Counted from the stretch's first letter, positions 1-7,195 are shown. The stretch is DNA of 13,053 nt from Nanobdellota archaeon (GCA_030640565.1 DAOWJD010000002.1:1-13053); one strand, 5' to 3'. Program-made: numbers and translations. The notes: generated from the sequence alone by a model not told the origin.

Positions 1-2652
1 ACAAAAGCAGCTTCTCCGGCAAAAGAAGCTTCTGTTGAAATTATATTTGACAATTCAGATAAAACTTTCTCAATAGACAAAGATGAGATAGTTATTAAGA
101 GAATAGTAAGAAGAAACGGACAAAGTATTTACAAAATAAATAATGAGAAAAAAACAAGACAGGAAATTATCAGTCTTCTCGCACAGGCAGGAGTAGACCC
201 AAAAGGATTTAATATTATTCTTCAGGGCAATATACAAAATTTTGTAAGTATGCAATCAGAAGAAAGAAGAGGAATAATTGAAGAAGTTTCAGGGATTTCA
301 ATTTATGAATCAAGAAAAGAAAAATCCTTAAAAGAACTTGAAAGGACAGAAGAAAAACTCAAGGAAATTCATTCAATCCTTAGAGAAAGAATGGCTTATT
401 TGAATAATCTTGAAAAAGAAAGACAGCAAGCGCTTAGATTCAAAAAACTTGAAAATAATATAAAAAAATTCAAAGCAAGCATGATTTATCATGACCTTTA
501 CAAAAAAAAGAAAGAAGAAGATAGTGTAAATTCAAATATAGAAAAAAAGAACAACGAAGTAGAGAAAATAAGAACAATAATAAAAGGAATTGAAGAAGAA
601 ATAAAGAAATTTAAATCAAAAATCGATGAAATTAATTCAAAAATACAAAAATCTACAGGGGTTGAACAGGAAAAACTTAACCAAGAAATAGCAAATCTAA
701 GGGCAGAACTTGCAGGAATAAATGTAAAACTTGAGACTCATGAATCTAAAATCATGAATTTATCAAAACAAAAGGAAGAAGTCCACGATTCAATAAAAGA
801 AACAGAAATTTCTGTAAGGGAACTTCAAAAAGAATCTCCAACATCTGAAAAGAAAGCAAAAGAACTTGAGAAAAGAAAGAAAGAACTTGAAAACATTGAA
901 GAGCAAAGAAAAAGATTTTACATGATTAAATCTGAAATGAATTCTGTAAAGGAAAGAATTCAGGATAAAAATACTCTTCTTCAAAATTATACTGGTGAAT
1001 CGGAATCTCTTATTAAACAAATAGAATCTCTTTCAATAGGAATTTTTGACCACAGAGCTAATCAACAAAAACTAAATACACTTAAGATTTCTCTTGCAGA
1101 AAAAAGAAATATTCTTAGCAGTTTATTAAAAAAAGAAATTGAACTAGAAAAAATTAATTCTATTAATGAGTCAGAAATAGAGAACCAAAATAAAATTATA
1201 AAAAAAATATCTAAACTTGATATATGCCCTATTTGTAAAAGTAAAATTACTCCAAAACATATGGAGGAAATAAAAGAAGAGATTCTCCCAAATATCGAGA
1301 AACTTGAGAAAGAGATTAACAACGCTGATCATGAACTAAAAATAGTTTATCAGAAAAAAGAGATACTAACAGGAGATATTGAAGAAATAACACAACAGAT
1401 TTCAAAAACAGAATCAGATCTTAATAAATTCTTAAATATAAATGATAAAAAATCACAAATTAAGATAATCCAAGAAAAAAGTGAAAAACTCAATGAAGAA
1501 ATATTTACACTGAAAAAAAGAAAAAAAACACTTGAAAAAACACTTGAAAATAATTCTAACATAGAGCAAAAATACGAAACAATGAAAATTGAAATTCAAG
1601 AAGTTTCATTAAGAAGCAAGGAGACATTAAAATCAGATGTTGCATTTAAAGAAAAAGAACTTGATAGATTAAAAATTTCCTTTAAACAGATAATAAGGGA
1701 AGAAGAACTTGTTAAAGAGAAATTTGTAGAGCTAAAAAAAGTTCTGGAAGAAAAGAAGAAAATTCTTACAAACAAAAACCAACAGGAAGAAGAGTTAAGC
1801 AAGAAATTCAGAGAAATGATTTCAAGGCGTGATTCTTTCCAGGAAAAAATAAGAGAAAAAGAATCAGAAACTCTTTCAAAACAAAACACACTTCACAACA
1901 CAGAACAAGAAATGAATGACTTTAAGATTGAAAAAGCAAGAGTTGACGCTGAAATAGAAAACCTTGAAACAGAAATGCTTGAGTTTAAAAATGTAGAGAT
2001 AATCAAGGCGAGCAAAGAGTCTCTGGCTCAGAAACTTGCAACAGCTAGCGAAACTCTTTCAAGAATAGGGGCTGTTAACTTAAGATCTTTAGAAGTTTAT
2101 GATTCAATAAAGAAAGAGTATGATGTGGTAAAAGAAAAAGCAGAAATAATTTCTAATGAAAAAGAAGGAGTTTTAAAAATAATCCATGAAATAGATGTGA
2201 AAAAGAAAAAAACTTTCACGCAAACTCTTAAAAAATTAAACGAACTTTTCTCCAGGAATTTTTCTCAGTTAAGCACAAAAGGCCATGTTTTTCTTGAACT
2301 TGAGAACAGAAAAGATCCTTTTGAAGGTGGAGTAAATGTAATTGTTAAAACAGGACATGGAAAATATTTTGATGTAAAATCTCTTTCAGGTGGAGAGCAA
2401 ACAATTGTAGCCTTATCACTTATTTTCGCAATCCAGGAATATAGTCCATATTGCTTTTATCTTTTTGATGAGGTTGATGCAACTCTTGACAAGAGAAATT
2501 CAGAAAGACTTGCAGGTCTTCTTAACAAATATATGCAGAAAGGGCAATATATAGTAATAACACATAACGATGAAGTTATCTCAAAAGCAACAAATCTTTA
2601 CGGAATAAGCATGCATGATGGTATTAGCAAAATAATAAGTTTGAGGGTTTAG
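1..2652 (+). CDS. smc: SMC-family chromosome segregation ATPase, 5' truncated by the window, with Rad50-like zinc hook
   Basis: The reading frame is open from base 1 (883 codons visible); the ATG at 250 is internal. SMC proteins are ABC-type ATPases that fold back at an apex and organise chromosomal DNA. Visible residues, numbered from base 1: Q-loop motif ILQGN with Gln at 75, followed by the SMC-typical EERRGIIEEVSG block; a Lys/Glu-rich coiled coil about 95-690; C-terminal head with signature LSGGEQ at 795-800, Walker B YLFDEVDAT with D823/E824, and switch His 855. Walker A lies upstream. The Q-loop position in known SMCs suggests about 70 residues are missing, giving about 950 in all, shorter than the usual 1150-1200. 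At the mid-point (409-420) is CPICKSKITPKH, a Rad50-type zinc hook, and I find no SMC hinge domain. Both heads are SMC-like rather than Rad50-like. The family call is firm; the hook function is inferred. Confidence 0.93.
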   Translation, partial: TKAASPAKEASVEIIFDNSDKTFSIDKDEIVIKRIVRRNGQSIYKINNEKKTRQEIISLLAQAGVDPKGFNIILQGNIQNFVSMQSEERRGIIEEVSGISIYESRKEKSLKELERTEEKLKEIHSILRERMAYLNNLEKERQQALRFKKLENNIKKFKASMIYHDLYKKKKEEDSVNSNIEKKNNEVEKIRTIIKGIEEEIKKFKSKIDEINSKIQKSTGVEQEKLNQEIANLRAELAGINVKLETHESKIMNLSKQKEEVHDSIKETEISVRELQKESPTSEKKAKELEKRKKELENIEEQRKRFYMIKSEMNSVKERIQDKNTLLQNYTGESESLIKQIESLSIGIFDHRANQQKLNTLKISLAEKRNILSSLLKKEIELEKINSINESEIENQNKIIKKISKLDICPICKSKITPKHMEEIKEEILPNIEKLEKEINNADHELKIVYQKKEILTGDIEEITQQISKTESDLNKFLNINDKKSQIKIIQEKSEKLNEEIFTLKKRKKTLEKTLENNSNIEQKYETMKIEIQEVSLRSKETLKSDVAFKEKELDRLKISFKQIIREEELVKEKFVELKKVLEEKKKILTNKNQQEEELSKKFREMISRRDSFQEKIREKESETLSKQNTLHNTEQEMNDFKIEKARVDAEIENLETEMLEFKNVEIIKASKESLAQKLATASETLSRIGAVNLRSLEVYDSIKKEYDVVKEKAEIISNEKEGVLKIIHEIDVKKKKTFTQTLKKLNELFSRNFSQLSTKGHVFLELENRKDPFEGGVNVIVKTGHGKYFDVKSLSGGEQTIVALSLIFAIQEYSPYCFYLFDEVDATLDKRNSERLAGLLNKYMQKGQYIVITHNDEVISKATNLYGISMHDGISKIISLRV
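1225..1260 (+). other. Zinc-hook (CxxC) motif at the apex of the SMC coiled coil
   Basis: Codons 409-420 of the visible frame read CPICKSKITPKH and are followed by MEEIKEEI. This matches the Rad50 hook pattern, in which CPxC is followed by a Leu/Ile-Thr-x-x-His-x-x-Glu helix start. In Rad50 two such motifs from partner molecules share one zinc ion. The motif is flanked by coiled coil of nearly equal length on both sides: about 480 residues before it, allowing for the missing N-terminus, and 471 after it. That places it where an SMC dimerisation hinge normally sits. Zinc binding is inferred from the motif. Confidence 0.8.
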
Positions 2653-2657
2653 AAAAC

Positions 2658-2667
2658 CTTATATATT
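2658..2667 (+). promoter_or_regulatory. TATA box of hicBA
   Basis: The sequence cttatatatt starts 6 bases after the smc stop codon and is centred about 24 bases before the hicB ATG. That spacing puts transcription start at or next to the start codon, so the hicB mRNA is probably leaderless. The pair therefore appears to be transcribed independently of smc. Confidence 0.6.
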
Positions 2668-2686
2668 CTTATGGTCTCTTTTTATT

Positions 2687-2893
2687 ATGGATTTTAATAT
2701 AATAATTGAAAAAGATGAGGATGGCTATTTTGTATCTGATGTAGTCGGATTACCAGGGTGCCACACACAAGCGAAAAGTATAGATGAACTTATTGAAAGA
2801 ACAAAAGAAGCAATTACGCTCTATTTAGAATGTGAAAAACCAGAACTCAAAGTACAAAGTGAATTCATTGGTATACAAAAAGTAGAGGTTTAA
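2687..2893 (+). CDS. hicB: HicB-family antitoxin
   Basis: A 68-residue protein with the partial RNase H-like HicB fold: an N-terminal strand IIEKDEDGYFVSDV, the loop GLPGCHTQAKS, then the helix IDELIERTKEAITLYLE. HicB proteins neutralise the HicA mRNA interferase by binding it, and often repress their own operon through a separate C-terminal DNA-binding domain. Here the protein ends shortly after the core fold, so no such domain is present. It lies 34 bases after smc with its own TATA box and 1 base before hicA. The antitoxin-first order is one of the two known arrangements. The start is the first ATG in frame and fits the promoter spacing. A stand-alone HicB-like protein is the alternative, but the adjacent toxin makes the pair convincing. 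Confidence 0.9.
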   Translation: MDFNIIIEKDEDGYFVSDVVGLPGCHTQAKSIDELIERTKEAITLYLECEKPELKVQSEFIGIQKVEV

Positions 2894-2894
2894 G

Positions 2895-3122
2895 ATGGCA
2901 AAACTGCCACGACTTAATGCAATACAATTATCAAAAATTCTTAAGAGATTAGGTTTTAAATTTATTAGACAACGAGGGAGTCATATGTTCTTCAAACATC
3001 CTGATGGCAGGTCAACTGTTGTCCCTTACCATCCTGGAGACAGAATAGGACCAGGTTTATTACTAAAGATAATTAAAGAAGACATTCAATTATCAAGAAA
3101 AGATTTTGAGGAGTTATTGTAA
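2895..3122 (+). CDS. hicA: HicA-family mRNA interferase toxin
   Basis: A 75-residue protein of the HicA/YcfA family, small double-stranded-RNA-binding-fold enzymes that cleave mRNA until bound by HicB. The family motif is complete: LSKILKRLGFKFIRQRGSHMFF with the catalytic His at position 30, then PDGRSTVVPYHPG, then the C-terminal helix pair ending SRKDFEELL. Length and motif spacing are normal, so the toxin looks intact. The ATG follows the hicB stop by 1 base and is preceded by GAGGT at 2885-2889, five bases upstream, a Shine-Dalgarno element that supports translation from the shared mRNA. The pair could be a mobile stabilisation module or a resident stress module; base composition does not differ visibly from its neighbours. 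Confidence 0.92.
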   Translation: MAKLPRLNAIQLSKILKRLGFKFIRQRGSHMFFKHPDGRSTVVPYHPGDRIGPGLLLKIIKEDIQLSRKDFEELL

Positions 3123-3159
3123 GATAATAAGTTTGAAGGTTTAGAAGTTTGAAAAACAG

Positions 3160-4227
3160 TTATTTTGGAAGTTCTATTTGATACTTTTCACACATCCCAT
3201 ATATATAATCAGAAACATTTATTTCCATCCCTGGTTTTTGCTTAAGCTTTAAATCTCCTTTATGCATTACTAATTCAATAGCTTGTTTCAAATATCTTTG
3301 AATTTCTTCCCTTGTTTCTTTTAGTTTCATTCTTGGTCCAATAGAAACAATCTTTGCATCATCTTCATCCTCAACCATACTTATAGCCCCTTCACTCATA
3401 AATCCACCATGTTTGATTGAGCCATAAATTGACTCAATTTCAGTATTTAATCTTGATTCTTTATCTGCCAATTCTTCCAATTTATTGATAATTCCCACTC
3501 TTTTTTGATGAACATTTTCATCATATTTCTTTTTAAATCTTTCAGGAATTTCCAAATTCAATAAATTTAATGCATCTACATAAGAAGTATCTAAAATACA
3601 TTTATCGTCGAGAGGACTCTTTCTACTAAAATATTGTTCTACTTCTTCTCCTAAATGAAGCATTAGTCCATGTTCAAAAAAACTAGAGAAATCATTTAGC
3701 ATTGGCGTCCTTCTTCTTTTTACTTCCTTACCTAGATTCATAAACTCATACAATCCTAAAGAAATTGGACCCTCTTTTAATTCCCATTTACTTCTTAAAG
3801 ATCTATCATATTTTCTCGCATGTCTTTCTGTTGGAAAAATTATTTCTCCTCCCTCAATATCTAATTTTAATCCTGAAGTTAAAACACCTAATCTTAATTC
3901 TGTATCAATTCCAATAAACATTGGATTGATATATTGTGGTGGAATAATTCCTGGACAACCATGTGTTGATTCTTTTTGTTTCACAACCAAAATTTGACCA
4001 CCAATACCATCTTTTAATCTTGCCTTTGTTTCCCTATATGGCTTTTCATTATTAGGAGAAAGGGTTCCTAAATTAACAATTACAAAATCCTTTATTTTAT
4101 CTCCTGTAGAATCACCACTTTTTATTTTTTCTCGTAATTTTTCTAACTTTTCAAATGCTATTGATTGAGCAGAAGAACTTCTTTTATTTAGCTCTAAAAT
4201 TTCCTTAATATCTGGATTTAAACCCAT
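3160..4227 (-). CDS. Unrecognised conserved-looking protein, 355 residues
   Basis: I do not recognise this family. The protein is soluble, with no signal peptide or clear membrane segment. The N-terminal third is helical and charged (KLEKLREKIKSGD). A probably beta-rich central part (about 50-160) includes HGCPGIIPPQYINPMFIGIDTELRLGV broken over 89-115. The C-terminal part (about 230-340) is helical with long charged stretches such as INKLEELADKESRLNTEIES. Isolated Cys residues are scattered and form no zinc motif. It is convergent to hicA (37 bases apart) and divergent from the GNAT gene across a 116-base promoter region. Its codon use matches the window. It is most likely a lineage-specific gene; no function is proposed. 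Confidence 0.75.
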   Translation of the reverse strand: MGLNPDIKEILELNKRSSSAQSIAFEKLEKLREKIKSGDSTGDKIKDFVIVNLGTLSPNNEKPYRETKARLKDGIGGQILVVKQKESTHGCPGIIPPQYINPMFIGIDTELRLGVLTSGLKLDIEGGEIIFPTERHARKYDRSLRSKWELKEGPISLGLYEFMNLGKEVKRRRTPMLNDFSSFFEHGLMLHLGEEVEQYFSRKSPLDDKCILDTSYVDALNLLNLEIPERFKKKYDENVHQKRVGIINKLEELADKESRLNTEIESIYGSIKHGGFMSEGAISMVEDEDDAKIVSIGPRMKLKETREEIQRYLKQAIELVMHKGDLKLKQKPGMEINVSDYIYGMCEKYQIELPK

Positions 4228-4262
4228 TTTCGTTTACCCACTAAAGTAAGATAGTCATTATC

Positions 4263-4271
4263 TATTTAAGT
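4263..4271 (-). promoter_or_regulatory. TATA-like element of the 355-residue gene
   Basis: On the - strand the region reads acttaaata, centred about 40 bases before the ATG at 4227, which would give a leader of roughly 15 bases. It is the best TATA match in this divergent intergenic region on this strand. No strong Shine-Dalgarno is visible. Confidence 0.4.
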
Positions 4272-4313
4272 ATTATTGTTCTTTTATATTCTAATCTCCT
4301 CCTTAATTAAAAC

Positions 4314-4323
4314 ATATTTAAAT
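4314..4323 (+). promoter_or_regulatory. TATA box of the GNAT-pcm operon
   Basis: The sequence atatttaaat is centred about 26 bases before the ATG at 4344. This is the spacing expected for a leaderless archaeal transcript. Confidence 0.55.
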
Positions 4324-4343
4324 CACAACATCTTTATTATCTT

Positions 4344-4898
4344 ATGAAAAAAATTATCATAAAAAAAGGGAGAACTCTCTCTTCTGATTTTATTAGACAG
4401 TGGAATGAGGTGATGTTAAAGGCTTTTTCAGAAAAGGAATCTATGAATCTAAAAAAGAAAAAGGAATTTATTAATGATATATTTTTTATTGTTAATGACA
4501 AGAAAAGAAAAATTCTTTCTCTGGGAAGATTGCGTCCTGTTAAATTAAAATTTCTTAAAAAATCTTATGATGTATTGGGTGTTGCAGATATTGTTTCTAT
4601 AATCAAAAGAAAAGGCCATGGTAAAATCTTAATGAAAGAACTGTTAAAATATATCAAAAGTAAAGATAAGATAGCTATAGGATTTTGTGGAAGAAAAAAT
4701 AGTCTTTTTTATAAAAAATCTGGATTTAAAATAGAAAAAAATCTTGTTAAAAAGTTTATTTATAAAAATCCTCAAGGAAAAATAATAAAAAATACGATAG
4801 ACGAAGATGTTCTTTATTTTGAAGAAAAAAATAAATTTATGAAAAAGATATTATCACATCCTAAAGAAAAAATTTTAATATCAATTCCTCCCTGGTAA
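4344..4898 (+). CDS. GNAT-family N-acetyltransferase
   Basis: A 184-residue protein with the GNAT fold pattern. An N-terminal helix (RQWNEVMLKAF, 18-28) is followed by strands around 45-75. Motif A (76-103) is the strand DVLGVADIVSI then the acetyl-CoA pyrophosphate loop KRKGHG at 88-93, matching R/Q-x-x-G-x-G with Lys at the first place. Motif B (108-128) is KIAIGFCGRKNSLFYKKSGF, in which the N-x-x-F-Y-x-x-x-G-F pattern is typical. The family moves an acetyl group from acetyl-CoA to an amine; the substrate cannot be read from sequence. Its stop is 2 bases before pcm, so the two are probably co-transcribed, but joint function is only suggested. The protein is strongly basic. The start is supported by the TATA box about 26 bases upstream. 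Confidence 0.85.
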   Translation: MKKIIIKKGRTLSSDFIRQWNEVMLKAFSEKESMNLKKKKEFINDIFFIVNDKKRKILSLGRLRPVKLKFLKKSYDVLGVADIVSIIKRKGHGKILMKELLKYIKSKDKIAIGFCGRKNSLFYKKSGFKIEKNLVKKFIYKNPQGKIIKNTIDEDVLYFEEKNKFMKKILSHPKEKILISIPPW

Positions 4899-4900
4899 AA

Positions 4901-5521
4901 ATGAACAAACAAAAACTTCTCCAACGCCTGAAATCTCTTGGATTCTCTAAGAAGATTCTGGACGCTTTTTCTAAAGTTAAAAGAGAGAATTTTGTTCCTG
5001 AAGAACTTGAAAATCAGACTTATGAAGACGCCCCTCTTCCTATAGGCCAGGGACAGACAATTTCCCAACCATATACTATTGCTGTAATGCTTTCTGAAAT
5101 TGAGTTAAAACAAGGACAAAAGATTCTTGAGATTGGTTCTGGTTCAGGTTATGTTCTGGCTTTGATATCAGAGATTGTTGGTAAGAAAGGCAAAGTCTGT
5201 GGTGTAGAGATAGTTAATGAATTAGCAGAGAAATCAAAAGAAGCTTTGGACTTAGGAAACTACAAAAATGTTGAAGTATATAACAGAAACGGCTCTGATG
5301 GACTTCCTGAAAAAGCACCTTTTGACAGGATTCTTATAAGTGCTGCTTGCCGTGAAATTCCTAAAAAGCTTTTGAATCAGTTAAAAGATGGTGGAATTCT
5401 TCTCACGCCAAAAGGACCTAGATTTGAGCAAAGCCTTGTTGTAGTTCAAAGAAAAAAAGACAAATTTGAAACTATAAGAGAAATCCCAGGGTTTATTTTT
5501 GTTCCGTTTGTTGATGGTTAG
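4901..5521 (+). CDS. pcm: Protein-L-isoaspartate O-methyltransferase
   Basis: A 206-residue protein of the usual PIMT length. The enzyme uses S-adenosylmethionine to methylate isoaspartyl residues formed by ageing of Asp and Asn, starting their repair in cytosolic proteins. Family hallmarks are the N-terminal RENFVPEE (28-35), the substrate-loop signature GQGQTISQPYTIAVM (49-63), SAM-binding motif I ILEIGSGSGY (75-84), post-I acidic residue in GVEIV (101-105), and FDRILISAAC (141-150) followed by LKDGGILLTP. All expected motifs are present, so the enzyme looks intact. The ATG lies 2 bases after the GNAT stop with only a weak Shine-Dalgarno, suggesting translational coupling to the upstream gene. 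Confidence 0.95.
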   Translation: MNKQKLLQRLKSLGFSKKILDAFSKVKRENFVPEELENQTYEDAPLPIGQGQTISQPYTIAVMLSEIELKQGQKILEIGSGSGYVLALISEIVGKKGKVCGVEIVNELAEKSKEALDLGNYKNVEVYNRNGSDGLPEKAPFDRILISAACREIPKKLLNQLKDGGILLTPKGPRFEQSLVVVQRKKDKFETIREIPGFIFVPFVDG

Positions 5522-5523
5522 AA

Positions 5524-5700
5524 TTATTTTCCAGATTCATTTTTCAGACTGCCCCAACATCTTTCCCATAAATCACAATCCACCATGCAACTTTCTCCTG
5601 ATCCAGAGTAAAGACACTCTACTATTCTATCCTTCTTAATAAAATCTCTTTGTTGTAGGGTGTATTCTTCTATTGGTTTCATATGATATGCTTCGCTCAT
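5524..5700 (-). CDS. Small four-cysteine protein, 58 residues, unrecognised
   Basis: Reading the - strand from the ATG at 5698-5700 gives 58 codons and a TAA at 5524-5526. The protein starts MSEAYHMKPIEEYTLQQRDF, is charged, and carries four Cys at positions 29, 38, 42 and 48 within a Gly/Ser/Trp-containing second half (C-x8-C-x3-C-x5-C). That spacing could bind a metal, though it matches no zinc-ribbon pattern I know. An in-frame stop lies one codon upstream of the ATG, fixing the start. A TATA-like element is centred about 43 bases upstream and a weak GGAG lies 12 bases upstream. The gene is convergent with pcm, 2 bases apart. The balanced amino-acid composition argues for a real gene, but no homology is known to me. 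Confidence 0.55.
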   Translation of the reverse strand: MSEAYHMKPIEEYTLQQRDFIKKDRIVECLYSGSGESCMVDCDLWERCWGSLKNESGK

Positions 5701-5737
5701 TTTCTACATATTCTCCATAATAATCGTTCAATTTTTG

Positions 5738-5748
5738 TTTATATAAAT
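5738..5748 (-). promoter_or_regulatory. TATA box of the 58-residue gene
   Basis: On the - strand the element reads atttatataaa, centred about 43 bases before the ATG at 5700, which would leave a leader of roughly 18 bases containing a GGAG at 5713-5716. It is a good match to an archaeal TATA box, though the whole area is AT-rich. Confidence 0.4.
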
Positions 5749-5778
5749 ATTTGTATTTTATAATGTATACTATATAAA

Positions 5779-5818
5779 TAAAAAAATAAAAAAGAAAAAT
5801 AAAAAATTAAATTAAAAA
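5779..5818 (-). terminator. T-tract terminator of the surface-protein gene
   Basis: Directly after the stop codon of the 410-residue gene, the - strand carries several runs of 4-7 T separated by single other bases over about 40 bases. Archaeal RNA polymerase terminates at such T-rich tracts without needing a hairpin. This is the longest such tract in the window, fitting a strongly expressed gene. Confidence 0.65.
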
Positions 5819-7051
5819 TTAATAGTAACTTTCGCTGAATTCTTCAGTTTTTTTGGATTTCTTTCCGAGTAAAACAATCAATACAATTAGCAATACAATA
5901 AAGATTATCGCTAATACGATTGTCAAAACAACGATTGAGCTTGTAATGTCTCTGCCTTCGAAAATCTTACTGAAGCTTACTGTATCAACAAGTGTCCCAT
6001 CTGCAGAAAATACATTCACAGCATAAGTTTGTGTTCCTAATGCATCTGATGTAGCATCTACTGTTACTGTTCTACTTGATCCAGCTGGAATAGCAACAAT
6101 GCTTTCACTTAAACTTACAGATACAACAGCTGTGGATTGTGGAACAAGTCTGTAAACAACCAACTGATTTGTTGGGTTTACAATAAGTAGTTGATCTCCA
6201 GACATAATGAAATGTCCTTCAGAGAAAGGGTTATCTATAACAACCTGAACAGTCTCGCTTGAAACCAAATCTTCGCCCTCAATCTTCAATTCAAGAGCAT
6301 ATACACCAGGATTAGCATCAAAAGGAAGCTGAACGAAAACCCTTCCGCTTGCAGTGTCTTCATCATCTTCATTGCATTTTCTGTCAATATCAACACCATA
6401 GTTATCTACAGGTGAATCTACATCTTCATCACACTGAACAGCAACAAGATCTCCGAAGAAAACTGATCTTTCAATGTCTAAAGCAGAAATTCTTGCAGTT
6501 ACAAACAAATCATCCAAGTTATTGTAACCGATATTTCTCAAAACAAAATCAACAGGGAAACTTTCTCCAGACTTAACTTCTTTAGGAACGCTAATAGACA
6601 AAACATTTAGACTGTAAGATTCTCTCTGAACTCTTAGAGTGTAGCTGTCTGTAGTTTTGTAACCATCTCCACTTATCTCAATGTTAAGGTCAACAAAACC
6701 GCTAAGTTCGTCTTTAAGGTCAAAAGGAATCTCAAGCTTCAAAGTTTTAGCATATGTGTGTCCTTCTTCAACATCGAAAAGTGCTGTCTGTGCTTCAACG
6801 TCTTTCCTATCTCCTTCAATTTCTACCTCTACTGTAACATCTGATGCATTAACATCTGATTCAAACTCAATTCTTACAGTTACTGTCTCTCCAGTAATAA
6901 GTGCAGAGTTATCTAGAACATCGATTCCGTTAACTTCAACATCAACAGCTCCAAGTACAACATCTGCAGCGCTTACAAAAGAAGCTAAGAACAAAACGCT
7001 TACAAGCATTATGAAAGAAACCAAAAGTTTCTTTGTCTCCATATTTTTCAT
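5819..7051 (-). CDS. Secreted, membrane-anchored surface protein with Ig-like/S-layer-type domains
   Basis: A 410-residue protein with a classical exported layout. It has an N-terminal signal peptide (basic METKK, hydrophobic core 9-26, likely cleavage near VSA-AD at 28-29), a long acidic beta-rich exodomain, one membrane helix at 372-395 and a short basic cytoplasmic tail ending ESYY. The exodomain suggests tandem Ig-like modules: about 30-140, then 148-275 with a segment (SGESFPVDFVLRNIGYNNL) like archaeal S-layer/CARDB-type modules, then 285-362. C207 and C226 flank an acidic loop and could form a disulfide. The long AT-rich leader and strong T-tract terminator suggest a stable, abundant transcript. 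The likely role is cell-envelope structure; that it is the main S-layer protein is inference. The start may alternatively be the Met at codon 4. Confidence 0.8.
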   Translation of the reverse strand: MKNMETKKLLVSFIMLVSVLFLASFVSAADVVLGAVDVEVNGIDVLDNSALITGETVTVRIEFESDVNASDVTVEVEIEGDRKDVEAQTALFDVEEGHTYAKTLKLEIPFDLKDELSGFVDLNIEISGDGYKTTDSYTLRVQRESYSLNVLSISVPKEVKSGESFPVDFVLRNIGYNNLDDLFVTARISALDIERSVFFGDLVAVQCDEDVDSPVDNYGVDIDRKCNEDDEDTASGRVFVQLPFDANPGVYALELKIEGEDLVSSETVQVVIDNPFSEGHFIMSGDQLLIVNPTNQLVVYRLVPQSTAVVSVSLSESIVAIPAGSSRTVTVDATSDALGTQTYAVNVFSADGTLVDTVSFSKIFEGRDITSSIVVLTIVLAIIFIVLLIVLIVLLGKKSKKTEEFSESYY

Positions 7052-7078
7052 ATATTTTTTATATTTAATTTTTTACTA

Positions 7079-7093
7079 GAAGACTATGTCTTC
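7079..7093 (-). repeat. Perfect inverted repeat in the leader of the surface-protein gene
   Basis: The sequence gaagac-tat-gtcttc has 6-base arms and a 3-base spacer. It lies 28-42 bases before the start codon, near the predicted transcription start. As RNA it could form a hairpin at the 5' end; as DNA it could be an operator. Confidence 0.5.
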
Positions 7094-7110
7094 CATCCAA
7101 TTTGACAAAC

Positions 7111-7128
7111 CTATAAATCCCTTATAAA
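7111..7128 (-). promoter_or_regulatory. TATA-like elements of the surface-protein gene
   Basis: Two overlapping-range candidates on the - strand, tttatag (7111-7117) and tttataag (7121-7128), lie about 62 and 73 bases before the ATG. Either would start transcription within or just before the inverted repeat at 7079-7093, giving a leader of about 37-50 bases, unlike the leaderless pattern of other genes here. A weaker TATA-like stretch lies closer, at about 7060-7071. Confidence 0.4.
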
Positions 7129-7195
7129 CTTTATTGTGATAACATAGAAGAGTGATTTTATAGGACTAACTGTGAGTAACATACGGTGAAAAGCG

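Noticed and set aside
790..1889. Several - strand open frames opposite smc
   Set aside because: Their Phe/Ser/Leu-rich translations are the reverse complement of Lys/Glu-rich coiled-coil codons; no start signals or family resemblance.
250..2652. smc gene starting at the ATG at 250
   Set aside because: The frame is open to base 1 and upstream codons encode conserved SMC head sequence including the Q-loop, so the ATG is internal.
3121..3159. Short direct repeat (gtttgaa twice) between hicA and the convergent gene
   Set aside because: Only 7 bases, in AT-rich sequence; no sign of a mobile-element boundary.
4814..5068. 84-codon - strand frame across the GNAT-pcm junction
   Set aside because: It lies opposite two well-supported genes and has no recognisable features.
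6349..7079. Two + strand frames opposite the surface-protein gene
   Set aside because: One is His/Gln-rich and the other Ser/Thr-rich, which is what the reverse complement of an acidic, Val-rich gene gives; the - strand gene has a signal peptide and membrane anchor.
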